Source: Pezicula radicicola
Lineage: Eukaryota; Ascomycota; Leotiomycetes; Helotiales; Dermateaceae
NCBI GenBank assembly: GCA_003008705.1
Contig: PDUO01000017.1
Coordinates: forward strand, 3,827 to 67,826
DNA: 64,000 nucleotides
Direction: 5' to 3'
Shown: positions 9,727-20,578 of the stretch, piece after piece
Position numbering within the stretch: the first letter of the stretch is position 1
Layout of the letters: every line of letters starts with the position of its first letter
Translations under genes and position numbers: made by a program
The notes under the pieces: generated by a model
What the model was told of the DNA's origin: nothing
What the model saw: only the letters and a program-made list of their open reading frames with translations
Database searches by the model: none

Positions 9727-10153
9727 CGTGGCATTCTACAGAGCCAGGTCTGAATTTCCCATGTACTGCAGGGCTACAGACATGTGGCTCGTTGATCATA
9801 ATAGTTGCACGCTTGGTTGACATTGTTAGGTTGATTCGAACTAAGAAAGAGCATTGCTCCTTCCCCCGGCACTTTAGTATAGTCCTCTTTGGCTCTGACC
9901 TGTATGTCTTCCATGACTCATGGCGGCCAAGTATTGCTGCATAGACATGTGTTCGAGCTTCTTCTATTGTACCAAAGGAATTGCCAACTTCGTATGTAGT
10001 GTGAACAGCTTGTGGGAGATATGATACAGTGTCTATTTCGCTGTTTCGAGGTGGTTGATTTGTCGGTAGAGGACTTGTAGATGTATAGCACGATAGCGTT
10101 GAGGGAGCTAAAGAGGACGATCGAGGCATCCTGAGTAGGCTCCATGCATGCAC
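9713..10153 (-). pseudogene. MULE-type transposase N-terminal (zinc-binding) fragment
   Basis: A 146-codon minus-strand frame with no matching downstream transposase. The middle reads GNSFGTIEEARTHVYAAILG, then SWKTYRSEPKRTILKCRGKE, CSFLVRINL, and ATIMINEPHVCSPAVHGKF. The pattern of C-x4-C, then aromatic/hydrophobic residues, then H-x-C-S-P-A-x-H matches my memory of the FAR1/MULE-like DNA-binding region of fungal Mutator-like transposases. It overlaps the 3' end of the transporter by 14 bp. Without the catalytic part it is a relic or a domesticated fragment; assignment rests on pattern only. Confidence 0.4.
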
Positions 10154-11004
10154 GAGTATAAAGATTTTTTTCGTGGTGTCACGCCTAAACCGTGGGGTAA
10201 TTTCTTCCCGATACCAATTGGCTGGTTCAGGACTTGCTGTGGTGGAGGGAGGGGCATCTGGCGAACGCCTCGAAGCGGCTTGACTTGGTTCAATGTGAGT
10301 CAGCTCTCCGTGCTGGTGTTTGCTCTGCTAACTTGTCTAGATTTTATGGTTCGGGGCCTTTCAATACAGCTTCTTTCGTATTTCAATGTCGATTGTGGCT
10401 GCCATCACCCAATATTTTGGTCGTTATTGCCAGGGCTCCGTCACCCCAGTCTTCGCCCATATCTGGGTAAGTTGCCTCTGACTACTCCATCCGAACAGTT
10501 GATACTTTTGGAAATTCGCTGATTCGTGAAAGGTTCTGACGATTGACGTCTGTTCAGCTACTGCTGCTATGTACTGTCTTGACCAATTCAGTTGACAGCT
10601 GAAGGATCAATTAACAAGTCATAAACCCACCTTTAAATTGATATGAATCAAACTGGTTTTTGCTTTCTCTCTATATCAGACTGTAAGTTCCACCTGATCC
10701 GCTATATTTCCCAAGCTCTCCAGCTACTAATTCCGAGAAATTAAATCTTATTAGTTCTAATATGATTTATTTATGCTAGTTAGAAAATACTATCTTCTAG
10801 TAATATATATATATTTCTTCCTCTCCTCCTCTCCCCCTCTCCCCTCTCTAAAAAACAGTTATATAACTTATCTCTAGTACTAGTCTCCCTCTGGTACTAG
10901 TGTGTGTCCTATTAGGGTATATCGGTGAACGGTGAACTAGTTATTCTTTGTCTTACATGCGGTGGGGTCCCCTAACCCTAACTCTAGATAGAATTTAACC
11001 AACC
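10154..11004. other. Gene-free stretch with pyrimidine tract and telomere-like motif
   Basis: No supported gene. 10740-10870 is AT-rich and then CT-rich (repeated CTCCTC/CCCTCTC near 10815-10850). CCCTAACCCTAACT near 10970-10982 is a two-unit telomere-like repeat on the minus strand. Probably degraded repeat DNA next to the transposase fragment. Confidence 0.4.
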
Positions 11005-11649
11005 TCATTTCCTACCCGACACTTTTGCGTACCCTTCTTGGAACTCGGCAGCTGTAGTCACGTATCCCCTCTGTGGGAACATATTTGCTATCAAGAAATC
11101 ATGCTTGTCTTGGACCAAGTCGGCACAGCCGTCAGAGAGGACTGTCACTACGTATTCGGCTTCGGCAGCCATAATTGCAGTCGTCAGAACACATCCGGAC
11201 GTGCTCAGCCCAGCAAGGACTAGCGACTTGATGCCCTTCTTCTGCAAGAATTCGTCCAGGCCTGGAGATTTGAGTGCAGATATGTAACCAGGCCTTCTCG
11301 TGAACGTGATGTCGTCACCAGCGCCGCCTTCAACCAGCTCTGTAGGCTCATCGCCGTCGCTGCTTGATTGCATAGCGCCGATGAGGCCTTTGAATCTTTC
11401 GACCTGTTTGCAGGTTGGGATCAGCGTGAGGTTGATGTCAACCAGGCCATGGATGACCTGGATGCCTTGGGACTTCGCCCATGCCCTCATCTGGGCGGCG
11501 ACTGCGACAGCCGCGGGACCCTTCGGGCCAGCAACTTTGCGAACTAGCAGAGAGTGAAAGTCCAAGAGGAGCAGGGCTGCTTCAGAGGGTCCATAGTGGC
11601 CAGGTGCAGACTGATCGGCTGCGTTGAAGGTAGCTGCGAGTGTTGCCAT
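11005..11649 (-). CDS. Isochorismatase-family cysteine hydrolase
   Basis: 214 residues from the ATG at 11649; the frame is open a further 33 codons upstream, but that stretch looks like leader. The isochorismatase-like fold is shown by ALLLLDFHSLLV (the catalytic Asp region), the central strand and helix VIHGLVDINLTL, and LVLAGLSTSGCVLTTAIMAA, where the Cys is the family nucleophile. The usual Lys of the triad (K in xxK-x-x-x-SAF) is not obvious: the matching stretch is ITFTRRPGYISAL, so Arg may take its place. Family members hydrolyse amides, nicotinamide, N-carbamoyl compounds or isochorismate. The substrate is unknown. Intronless. A second, distinct member lies at 15215-15859, with a DHA1 transporter between them. 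Confidence 0.8.
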   Translation of the reverse strand: MATLAATFNAADQSAPGHYGPSEAALLLLDFHSLLVRKVAGPKGPAAVAVAAQMRAWAKSQGIQVIHGLVDINLTLIPTCKQVERFKGLIGAMQSSSDGDEPTELVEGGAGDDITFTRRPGYISALKSPGLDEFLQKKGIKSLVLAGLSTSGCVLTTAIMAAEAEYVVTVLSDGCADLVQDKHDFLIANMFPQRGYVTTAAEFQEGYAKVSGRK

Positions 11650-12377
11650 GATGAATCGATAATGATGATGTGTTTTCAGCAGAAGCAGAACCGTGAAGGT
11701 GAAGGTGGGGGTGGAAGGTGATGGTGAAGCTTTTCGCGGAGACTTCAATGAGTGAGTACTTGGATATGGCCGGGGTAAAGAACAGAGAAACTCTTAGACT
11801 CTCTTATACTACCACCACTGTCGGCGATTTCGGTCTTTACGGCACGGTGTTAGAGAGGTGTAAAAAATACCTCCCTCATGCATTACACCCTCATACGGTA
11901 CTCCATAACCCACATCCCATACCTCGTACCTGTCCTTGGTTGGCGTTAAGAGCGGCTCGGTGCGCAAGTAGAGCCCTGCCGGGGTTAATAGCTGGCCCCC
12001 ATTATTATTACTCGTCTATACTTACATCGTAGAGTAGATGCATACTGGAGCAGTGATTATTGATCACAGGGAGGTTGCTTGAGCCACACTGTGGACCGAA
12101 GCACTGAAGCTGTAATTAATTAAACTAGCCCATCGGGCGGCTTTAATCGGTGCCTTTCGTACCTACGGCAGGGACACCGGTACCCATGTAGATCGGCCGG
12201 TTTTAATAGCTCGCTCCGAATCAACTCGTGGGGGAGGAATTGAATCTCTTTCAGTAAACCTCACTCAACCTTCTACAGTACTTTCCTTGCTTTACATTTG
12301 CATATCCATGGAGAAGCCAAGCCTAGAAATATTTAATCATCCACACGCGGATTTTTCCTCGCAGCCAGGATATCAAC
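11650..12377. promoter_or_regulatory. Divergent intergenic region between hydrolase and DHA1 transporter
   Basis: 728 bp between the divergent start codons. The transporter leader contains ATATTTAAT at 12328-12336, a weak TATA-like tract about 45 bp before the ATG. Two GC-rich CGGCC/GGCCGG tracts lie at 12180-12200. No coding potential is supported. Confidence 0.35.
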
Positions 12378-14097
12378 ATGACGGACAAATTCGACACACA
12401 GGAAATAGACGATGGCCTGCAAGTGGCGTCAAGGGGTCCGGGTCCAGGGATTGATGCCATTGAAGATGTTCAGGTTCTAGAGGGTCAGGACAAGAACAAC
12501 GACGATGCTGCCAACGGGAATGCCATGCCACAACACTATATAGAAGACAAACCCTACACAATCTTTACACACAACGAAAAGAGAACCATCATTATCTGCG
12601 CGAGTCTTGCACAATTCTTCTCTCCAATCTCTGGACAAATCTATTTTCCTTCACTCGATGTCATCGCCGCCGACCTGCACGTGTCCAGTTCGCTGCTCAA
12701 CTTGACAATCACAATCTATCTGGTAACTGCTCTTCCCAGATGACGGTCAAAATTCCTGAAATTACCTGCTAACGTGTTGCTAGATTATGCAAGGTATTGC
12801 ACCCGCATTCGTCGGCGGGTTTTCGGACAGCTTTGGACGAAGACCAACCTACTTTATATCTTTCCTCGTTTATCTCGCCGCAAATATCGGCCTAGGTATT
12901 CAAAATAACTATGCCGCACTAATGGTCTTGCGCTGTCTCCAGAGCGCAGGTGGTGCTGGCACAGTGGCACTTGCGAATGCACTGGTATCTGACATTGTCA
13001 CCTCACAGGAGCGTGGTAAATACGTCTCGTACATGGCAGTCGCTCCGCAGGTTGGGCCTTCGCTTGGTCCAATCATCGGTGGTCTTCTCGGACAATACCT
13101 CGGTTGGCATTCGGTATTCTGGTTCTTATGCATATGTTCAGCTGTGGTGTTTGTCCCCGGCGCTCTGTTTTTGGCCGAGACGTGCAGAAATATCGTTGAA
13201 GATGGATCTGTCCCGCCACCTAAATTGAGGCGTTGTTACATCAATACAAAGGTGGAGAAGAGATTCATTGCAGAAGGGAAACCCATCCCATACGACAAGC
13301 GGGACGAGCTCGCAACGAAGAGAAAACTCAGGGTCCCTAATCCCTTGGAGACGATCAAGATTGTATTCACCAAGGAAGCTGGCTATGTGTTGGCATATAT
13401 CGGTGTTCTATGTACCGGTTACTATGCCACCGTAGCTCTGATTCCCTCCCAGTTTGGAAGGACCTATAAATTCAACCAGCTGCAAATTTCGCTATGTTAT
13501 CTGCCTCTAGGCTGCGGGAGCTTGCTTGCCAGCTTTGTCCGTGGCCGAGTGATTGACTCGAGATATAAGGCTCACGCCAAACATTTGGGTGTGCCGCTGG
13601 AATATAATCGTCAGGCTGACCTGAGCAACTTCCCTATCGAGAAGGCTCGCCTGGAAGCGGCCATTCCAACCATAACCCTCGGCGCACTATGTTTCATTGG
13701 TTTTGGGTGGATGATTCAATACAAAATCAACCTATCTGGCCCATTGATCCTCTTGTTCTTTATCGGCTTCTGTGTCAGTGCATCGCTAAACACCGTTGGC
13801 GTCTTGCTCGTCGACCTGTATCCCGGAAAAGCTGGTACCGCTTCGGCAGCCAATAACCTTGTCCGCTGCTGGCTAGGTGCTGGCGCGACGAGTGGTGTGG
13901 CGCCTTTGATCAACAAGGTTGGCATTGGGTGGACAACTACGTTCTTTGGCCTTCTCTGCATTGCCTTCAGTCCGATTCTCTGGCATATTATGACGAACGG
14001 TCCGAAATGGCGTCGTGCTACTAAAGAAAGAAAGAAGCGGCAAGACATTAAACGGGCGGCAAAGGCCAATGTGGACAGTGAAAAGGGCTTGCAGTGA
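12378..14097 (+). CDS. DHA1-family MFS multidrug-type transporter
   Basis: Exons 12378-12722 and 12784-14097; the 61-bp intron joins TIYL to IMQG in phase 0. The 552-residue protein has a hydrophilic N-terminus of about 70 residues and then 12 predicted spans. First spans: YFPSLDVIAADLHVSSSLLN, then NLTITIYL/IMQGIAPAFVGG. Motif A is GGFSDSFGRRPTYF, motif C-like VAPQVGPSLGPIIGGLLGQY, and LGWHSVFWFL follows. This arrangement is that of the DHA1 drug:H+ antiporters related to yeast QDR/AQR1. Likely role: plasma-membrane efflux of weak acids, drugs or metabolites. It sits between two isochorismatase-fold hydrolases, so it could export or import a compound they process; this is only context. Confidence 0.88.
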
Positions 14098-15214
14098 ACC
14101 ACCAGGTATGTGTCTTTTTGGATGTACTTGTAGTCTGCCTCAATTTGTTAAGAAAATCTGAAATTTAATGTGTAAAGTTGGGCACATACTATAGAGCATA
14201 CTTAGACTTCTTTCAGATTCTCATTTAGTTATATTTATGTTTGTACAATATTTCGAGTATTTCAAAATTCAGTGCTGGTACCGACTTTGTTCTAGGCACA
14301 GAGACCTTACAACAAAGCCTGAGGCTGAGATTATTGTATCCTTGAAGTGTAGTAAATGTAAGTCGAACAAATGAGTCGACTTGGCTAAAATTGACTGCTA
14401 ACGCGCACCAACAGCTGTCATATTAGTCTCTCCCTCATCTGCACTAGGCTGGCGCTAGATATTGCCTGTGGTTCAGACATAAACATCTGCACTTCGCATG
14501 TTCAGTTTCCACTTGGGAGTGTGACAGAGTACATACAGCCCTTGAGACGGTATTGAGAGAGATGGCACTTCCGCTTTCAGTGATAGACAGTGTTAGTTGT
14601 TCAGTGAGTGATTCATGACTGAAAAGCATTAACAACAAATAAAGCACACTACGAGATTTTGTTTCCAGTGTATCGGAGTCAAAGGATGAGGCAATTTATG
14701 AGTCTGAAAATCTAGCTGGTACCATTCCACATGGTACTGTACAGTCGGGGCATAAGCACCTAGCAGTCACTCGCGAGAGTGAATTGTCATTGAATCTTTT
14801 ACCCCGTCTGATATGACATCGCTAAACTTCTGTAGCCTACGGCCAAGCTGACTACCAGAACCTCAGTATGGATTGTATTAAAAATATAGTATAAGCAGAC
14901 TTGTATCAGACTCTTGGCGATCGAAGCATGAGAATTACATGGACGTTGAAGCTAGAAGCTGTTTATACTATTTTCCATTTTGTTAGGTGCAACCTTTGAC
15001 CCCCCCCCCCCCCCCCTCCTCCTCCTTTTTTTTTCTTCTTTTAATAATTCTTTCAGATTATTTAAACTCTAGTCATATAACATACATTTACGACTAATCG
15101 AAATATCCAAAATTTTAAACAAGAATTGCGGTAATTAACACATAAGCCAAAAAAAGAAGGCTTATGGGCCGGCTGAAGTTCCGTAGCTCTAAAAAATGAA
15201 AAGGCCTTGAAATG
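14098..15214. other. Gene-free stretch with C17 homopolymer
   Basis: No gene supported over 1.1 kb. It contains an uninterrupted run of 17 C (15000-15016) followed by T-rich sequence to about 15045, then AT-rich sequence. The minus-strand hydrolase ends at 15215. Confidence 0.5.
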
Positions 15215-15859
15215 CTAATGCTCTTCTCCAAGCCAACGTTTCCACAACTCTAACACCGTTTCTGTCTTCTCAATTGTCGCAAATTCCCTCAAGCTCTCCA
15301 CATGCACCTGATGTACCAAGTCCGCCTCAAAGCCATCTTCACTCTTCTTCCAGGCCGCAGTAGCATCCTCAACCAACACAACCTCACCCTTCTCGCCACC
15401 AGGTTTATCACAAACTTTCAAGTTCCCGGCCATTCTCGTCGTTGTACTAACGCAATGGTCCGTGCTCAGCCCTATCAGATACAATTTGGCAGGAGTTCCA
15501 TCAAAATGGATCCTTAAAACATCCTCTAGGTTGGTGCCGATGAACGCAGAATTGACGTTTTTGGTAATGATCAGTTCGGACAGGAGAGGTTGAGCAAAGG
15601 TTTGGAATTTGAAACCTGGAGCTGATGGACTGAGTAGTGAGTCAGGTAAGAGGGAGGAGTGCGCAATGTGAATTATTTTGTGAGGTGAGGCTCCTGACCC
15701 AGCCAATGAGACGAGGTGGCGGTAAGTGCTTAGAAGAGATTTTACGTTGGCTTCGAAAGACCGGTTGCTTCGAGATGGGCCCCAATAACTCGGATGTTGG
15801 AAAGCATCTTGAATGTCGATTAGGAGAAGTGCCGTCCTAGGTTGATGAGACGGAGACAT
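15215..15859 (-). CDS. Isochorismatase-family cysteine hydrolase (second member)
   Basis: 214 residues, intronless, about the usual size. It starts MSPSHQPRTALLLIDIQDAF with the family Asp (LLLIDIQDAF). The Lys is present in the expected place (LIITKNVNSAFIGTNLEDVL), and the nucleophile Cys is in LYLIGLSTDHCVSTTTRMAG. The full D-K-C triad makes it a good candidate for an active hydrolase, in contrast to the member at 11005. Sequence similarity between the two is limited to motifs, so they are not a recent duplication. The substrate is unknown. The TCTCC-rich region upstream (15860-16240) is non-coding. Confidence 0.85.
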   Translation of the reverse strand: MSPSHQPRTALLLIDIQDAFQHPSYWGPSRSNRSFEANVKSLLSTYRHLVSLAGSGASPHKIIHIAHSSLLPDSLLSPSAPGFKFQTFAQPLLSELIITKNVNSAFIGTNLEDVLRIHFDGTPAKLYLIGLSTDHCVSTTTRMAGNLKVCDKPGGEKGEVVLVEDATAAWKKSEDGFEADLVHQVHVESLREFATIEKTETVLELWKRWLGEEH

Positions 15860-16339
15860 TAGATGATGAATATATCAGCTAACTAACTATGTTATGTTAG
15901 TGATTCACAAATCGGAGGAAAGTTCAAGGCGTAGACAGGGTACCTTGACTTTTAGCTGGAGAAGCTGAGAGAAATATCTTGTAGACTGATGAGAGAAGGA
16001 AACATGTTGAATGTTTATATATACTTGTTTCTGTAAGTACCTACTTACCTTCCTTGTTTGAAGGGCGCAGGATGTCGTTCGAAGGGCGAGCGAAGGCGTC
16101 TTTCAGTTAGGTAAGATTGTGTACACCGCCTTTGGCAGAACGTCCTACGGTACATTCAGGTATCTAGCGTCCCTTGAGCTCCCACGGGGATAATAGTAGG
16201 AGAGACCAGGCCGTCATTTCCACGGGGTCATGAATATGTAACATGTCAAGTTTTGGAGAAGATCTTGGCCCCGATCGCTCGTCTTACTCGCTTAGGTGCA
16301 GCATATCCTGTGCCAAATATATATGCACTGGCGCGCATC

Positions 16340-18306
16340 TTATTCAACTTTCAAAGCTGCAAGTTTGTCTACAGCTACTTTACCGAGGGCTTTATGGACA
16401 TCACCCATCGTCTCAGAAGCCTTGACTTTGATAGTCACTGCCATCTCGACCGCATTCTGCCTGCTATCATAAGCGGTGACTCCATTCGTTCGCCTCACAT
16501 TCCATTTGAATTGAGTAGCTGGGTGATCTTCAGGCACCAGGTTCTGACCTTTGATACCGTGTAAGTTCTCTCGGAAAGTGCCACCAGGAACTGGGTAGTC
16601 ATCCCAGTATACGCCTCGCTTCTGTAGCTCCGGTACTAACAGCTCAATAATGTCTTCATAACTTGTCGGCGAAATAATCCCTGCAGATATTGTTAGCAAG
16701 TCATCAACCATTGAACAAGTGACATTAACGTTGAACATTGAAGCCAGCGATATCTACCTCTGCTATCCACCTCTCAAACTCATCAGCCACCGTCTCCGGA
16801 GTACCTACAGGCATAGTGCCAGCTCCTCCTAGTACCATCATAGCTCCCAGCCTTCTGGGCGTCCAAAGTTCGTAATCTTGCTGTGTTCTAGCGATTTCTT
16901 TGATCGTGTTGATAATCCCATGAATAGATGCCTCAAATTGTTCGCCTTTAAATTCAAAGGGCTCATCAATCAGGTACTTACTCAAATCAACATTTGTAAA
17001 CCCTGAAAATCTTGCTATTCCACCAATAGCATGACAATTGGACTTGGCCAACTCGTACTTCGCTTGAGCTTCTTCGAGGGTCCTCCGGATGAATGGGAGG
17101 ATCCCGACGAAGAATTTTATCATTGCTCCATTACGCCCACATCTATCTGCCTCTGCATGAACAGTCTGCACTTGTCTCTTCACTACAGCTGGTGTAGGTC
17201 CAGCTACGAACAAAGCTTCCGCATACTTTCCAGCGAAGGCCATACCAGTCTTTGAAACCCCAGCTTGGAAGATCACCGGCATACTTTGGGATGATGGATG
17301 TGTTTGATGATAGGCATTCATCTTAGGACTTGCCCTTGTGCTCGACTTTATGGGTTTTCTTGGGGTCGTAAGCAATATCATTTTCAGCATCAAAGACTTG
17401 AGCTTCGTCTTCCAAGCTGCCTTCCCACAAGCTAGAATACAATCAGTTCATGCTTTCCAGGACGAGGATGCTTTGTATTACTCATAGACAATGTTCATGA
17501 ATTCATCGGCTCTTTCGTATCTTTCGTTGCGAGGAATAATTTGATCTAGTCCAATGGCTCTTGCGCGCGAATCACTGAAGCTGGTAACAACATTCCAGCC
17601 AATTCGTCGGTCTGTAACATGATCTACAGATGACCACATTCTTGCCATCATATAAGGATCTAAAAATTATTAGCGACTTTAACGCGACGAAAAGAATTGT
17701 ATTAAAGTCTTCAACCGAGTATAGGAAGAAGAAATAGGCGACACACACTGTCCCTAGAGAATCTCGCCTTAAAATAGAAACCAATACAAACTCTTTCACT
17801 AAGTAAATCTGACTGAGCAAATTAGATCCAACTCCCATGACCACCAAGTCCAACAGACGCGCCGTTCCCATTCTTCCATTTTGACCAATGAGCTCAATAC
17901 GTAGTCGAATAACGAAACTACTTCTAGTACAGCCAGAAACTAGAGATTAAAAAAATTAAAATACTTACTAAGATAGCTCGAGCTTCCAGTGATGGCAAAT
18001 CCAATGGACTCAGTAGCCATAGCCATTGGAGCAATATAGACGATGGAATCCAAATGTCCCACGTGACCATCACCAGCGAGCCGCTGCTACAAACTTTTCA
18101 TAGACCTCATGACTTCCATATAAATCAGTTAAGAAGACGCAAGTAATCTTCCCTTTGCGAGATTCACGTAGTACTGGCAGCGGTCCTTCGTAGAGGCTTT
18201 GTCGTTCGGGTTTCTCCTCATTGTTAGCAAAAGGGGGCTCGGTTACTATAAGCGAGATATTTAGGGGTAGCTCACTTCCATTGACCCATGCATGAGGCAT
18301 TACCAC
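16340..18306 (-). pseudogene. Luciferase-like FMN-dependent monooxygenase (NtaA/SnaA/DszA type), frameshifted
   Basis: The protein family uses FMNH2 and O2 to oxidise small molecules. The C-terminal two thirds are clear: WNVVTSFSDSRARAIGLDQI, ERYERADEFMNIVY, MPVIFQAGVSKTGMAFAGKY, AEALFVAGPTPAVVKRQV, FERWIAEVDIAGFNVQR, then FRENLHGIKGQNLVPEDHPA after a 50-bp intron (phase 1, joining ..NVQ to ..IISPTSYED). Three frame breaks are seen. (a) Near 18150-18162, NPNDKASTKDRCQYYVNLAK and GKITCVFLTDLYGSHEVYE are in different frames and a few residues are missing. (b) Near 18068-18078, VAAARW runs into TGA while the homologous DGHVGHLDSIVYIAPM continues in another frame. (c) Near 17319-17335, EHKGKS and KMNAYHQTHP are out of frame by an apparent 2-bp loss. 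One intron (17660-17968) is 309 bp, far larger than its neighbours. It is most likely a pseudogene. Confidence 0.8.
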
Positions 18307-19167
18307 AACTGGTGTTTTAGAAGAAATTGAGTTGCATTAGTTTTTTTTATAATTTCGAATAGTGGATTACAAGTTTCTAGGTGCTTTGAAAGCCATATAA
18401 GAGCAATGGAGATAAACGCACGTTGAGCCTGCGGGTTACAGTAGCCGGTTTTCGGAAAGCGTTGCCGAGACTGCTAGAGGAACGGCTTTAGGGTTGGGAA
18501 TGGAAGCGGTTACAGAGTGTTGATATGCCGGGCAAGCCAGTGAAACAAACCATGAGAATCGCTAATTACTCGAAAACCCCAGTGGATGATTAGAACAAAT
18601 CAGCAGGATCTCACTGCAATCTCAAGGGCTACAGTGAACAGCCACATATGCTAATTAAAGTGCCTTGAAAACATCACACGTTTTCGGTAGGTCTATTTCA
18701 CGTATAGGTGTACACAAGCCGAGAGGATCAGGATAGACATGTGTGCCGATGAATGGATTACACAATGAAGCAGAGATATGTAGTATGCACATACATTTAT
18801 GGTCAATTTAACATTAAGTGCAAAATGAGCGTACCTGCACTCGTCAAATGACCTCGAACCCCATTACACCATAATTAAATATCCCATACACCTTTCAGAC
18901 TTGTCCTGAGCAACTGACATAACTAACCAGGTTCAATGATTCGCCCAAACGCCGCTTTTAAATAGACAATGAGTAAAACACGACCTCAACACCTCTGCGA
19001 TGGTCCGACTTGCTCCGCAAGACCATCTTGTTGTTCATATTTATCTTTAATTTACCCCTCCTTGAGGTATCTTGCCTCTGTGTTTTTATGTTTTCGTCAT
19101 AATATTGTTAGCATAGTAGTTTAAAGGACACCACACTTTCCGTCGTCCACATTCGTCTGCCTTTGCA
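18307..19167. other. Gene-free stretch
   Basis: Nothing coding is supported. Base composition is unremarkable, with moderately AT-rich segments near 18340-18420 and 18780-18900. It separates the monooxygenase pseudogene from the 3' end of the DUF3712-type gene. Confidence 0.5.
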
Positions 19168-20578
19168 TTATAACTTAATACTAGAAGCCAACTGCCCCAA
19201 CTTCGCCACCACCGCATCCTTCGAATCCACCAGCCCACCGAGAGTCTCGCTCAAAATTGTCTTGATTGGAACATAAGCCGTGATTGTTAGTGAATTCAAC
19301 ACGTCTTCATAATAGGTAAGATGCTGTCCATTATACATTGTTGAATTGCCCGAGGACTGAATCGCTAAGGTTCCGTTTGTGAGTGCTGAGGTTTGGGAAG
19401 CCAGAATCGGGCCAATATTTGCGAGGATTGTTTTGAGATTGAGGGCTGCTCGAATTGGGAAGGTATTATTGCCAGGTAGTAGAGTGACGTCGGAAAGAGT
19501 GGCAAGCCCAACGTTGATGCCGCCCATTATCATGTTCATAGTCATGTTTCCCTGTGAATGCGTGTCAATATTAAGATTCCAATGCTGGGGTTTTGCGTCT
19601 CTTTACCAGCTCTAGTTTTATGATCGAGTAATTTGGTATTGATGCATTTCCGACAAAATTTGTTCCATCGGCTTCAGCCGGCAGGACAATCTTCGCTGAT
19701 GTGAGACCAAAGCCAGTTAAATTTTGGAGTCCTATATTGGCACAAAAGTTAGATATGAAATAAAGTTTGGTCACGACAATGCGCAATACCAGGTAATTCC
19801 ATGTCCTTATTCAACGTAACAGAAGACTTCAGCTTTCCTAAATAAACATTCGTTTTCCCATATGCATTAAGAGTAAAGTTCCTCTGATACATGGCGGTCT
19901 TCAGAAAGCTCACGAAAGAATCCATATTCGTGATCGCAGCAGTCTGGTTCGTGATTGTGATGGTCGTGGTTCCCTTTAAGTGATACTTCGGCAGGCTCAC
20001 TTGTGCATAAGGCGTTTTATCTGTCTTCCCCGACAAGCTAAGATTGATTGGCATCAGGTTGGCAGAAAGTCCAGCGGGCATTTTTATAGAGGTGACAAGG
20101 CTGAATTGAGTACTGTTTTCAGTGGGTTTTCCTAATGCTGCTGCACGGACTGGTAGATCGGCGTTGTTGACTACCAATTGTGCGATTGCAGGAATTATGA
20201 CAAGAAATCTATTCGCGAAGTCAGCTTCAGTCTCGTCCAGCGGAGGTGTGGTGAGGCATACAGTATTACAAGTGCTACCGCTAAAAGCACAATGGCCAGT
20301 GGTACATACCAATACCAATATCGTCTGACATGATTCCTTGTTGCGAGCCATCTTTTTTTCCAAGGCCCTCTTACTCGTTCTTTCTCCTGAGCCACCTCTG
20401 GTGTTTGCTTTCGTTTTAATGGAGTAGTTGCTGCATATCTGGAATCTTGAGAGTTTTTGGGATACGCCGCCGTGTCTTCAATGTGCTTTGGCGGCCCTTT
20501 TTTATAGCTTGGGGGAGTCCAGTCCAGAACTGGGGCTTTCTTGCCCTTTTCTTTTGACGTTTCTTTGATATCCGACAT
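19168..20578 (-). CDS. DUF3712-type single-pass membrane protein
   Basis: Exons 20262-20578, 19790-20208, 19607-19731, 19168-19551 with introns of 53, 58 and 55 bp, all in phase, giving 414 residues. The cytosolic N-terminus is basic and proline-rich. It is followed by one membrane span (residues about 86-107: YWYWYVPLAIVLLAVALVIL) and a long extracytoplasmic part rich in Asn-x-Ser/Thr sites (for example NNTF, NGTL, NSTM, NQTA). The body is made of LEA-2/DUF3712-like beta segments, such as SLVTSIKMPAGLSANLMPIN and LTGFGLTSAKIVLP. Fungal proteins of this layout are related to yeast vacuolar Tag1. Likely location: vacuolar or other endomembrane, lumenal domain glycosylated. Function is otherwise unknown. 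Confidence 0.75.

Noticed and set aside
15000..15016. C17 run considered as a possible G-quadruplex or assembly gap artefact
   Set aside because: A pure homopolymer is most simply a microsatellite; nothing nearby indicates function, though its exact length may be a sequencing error.
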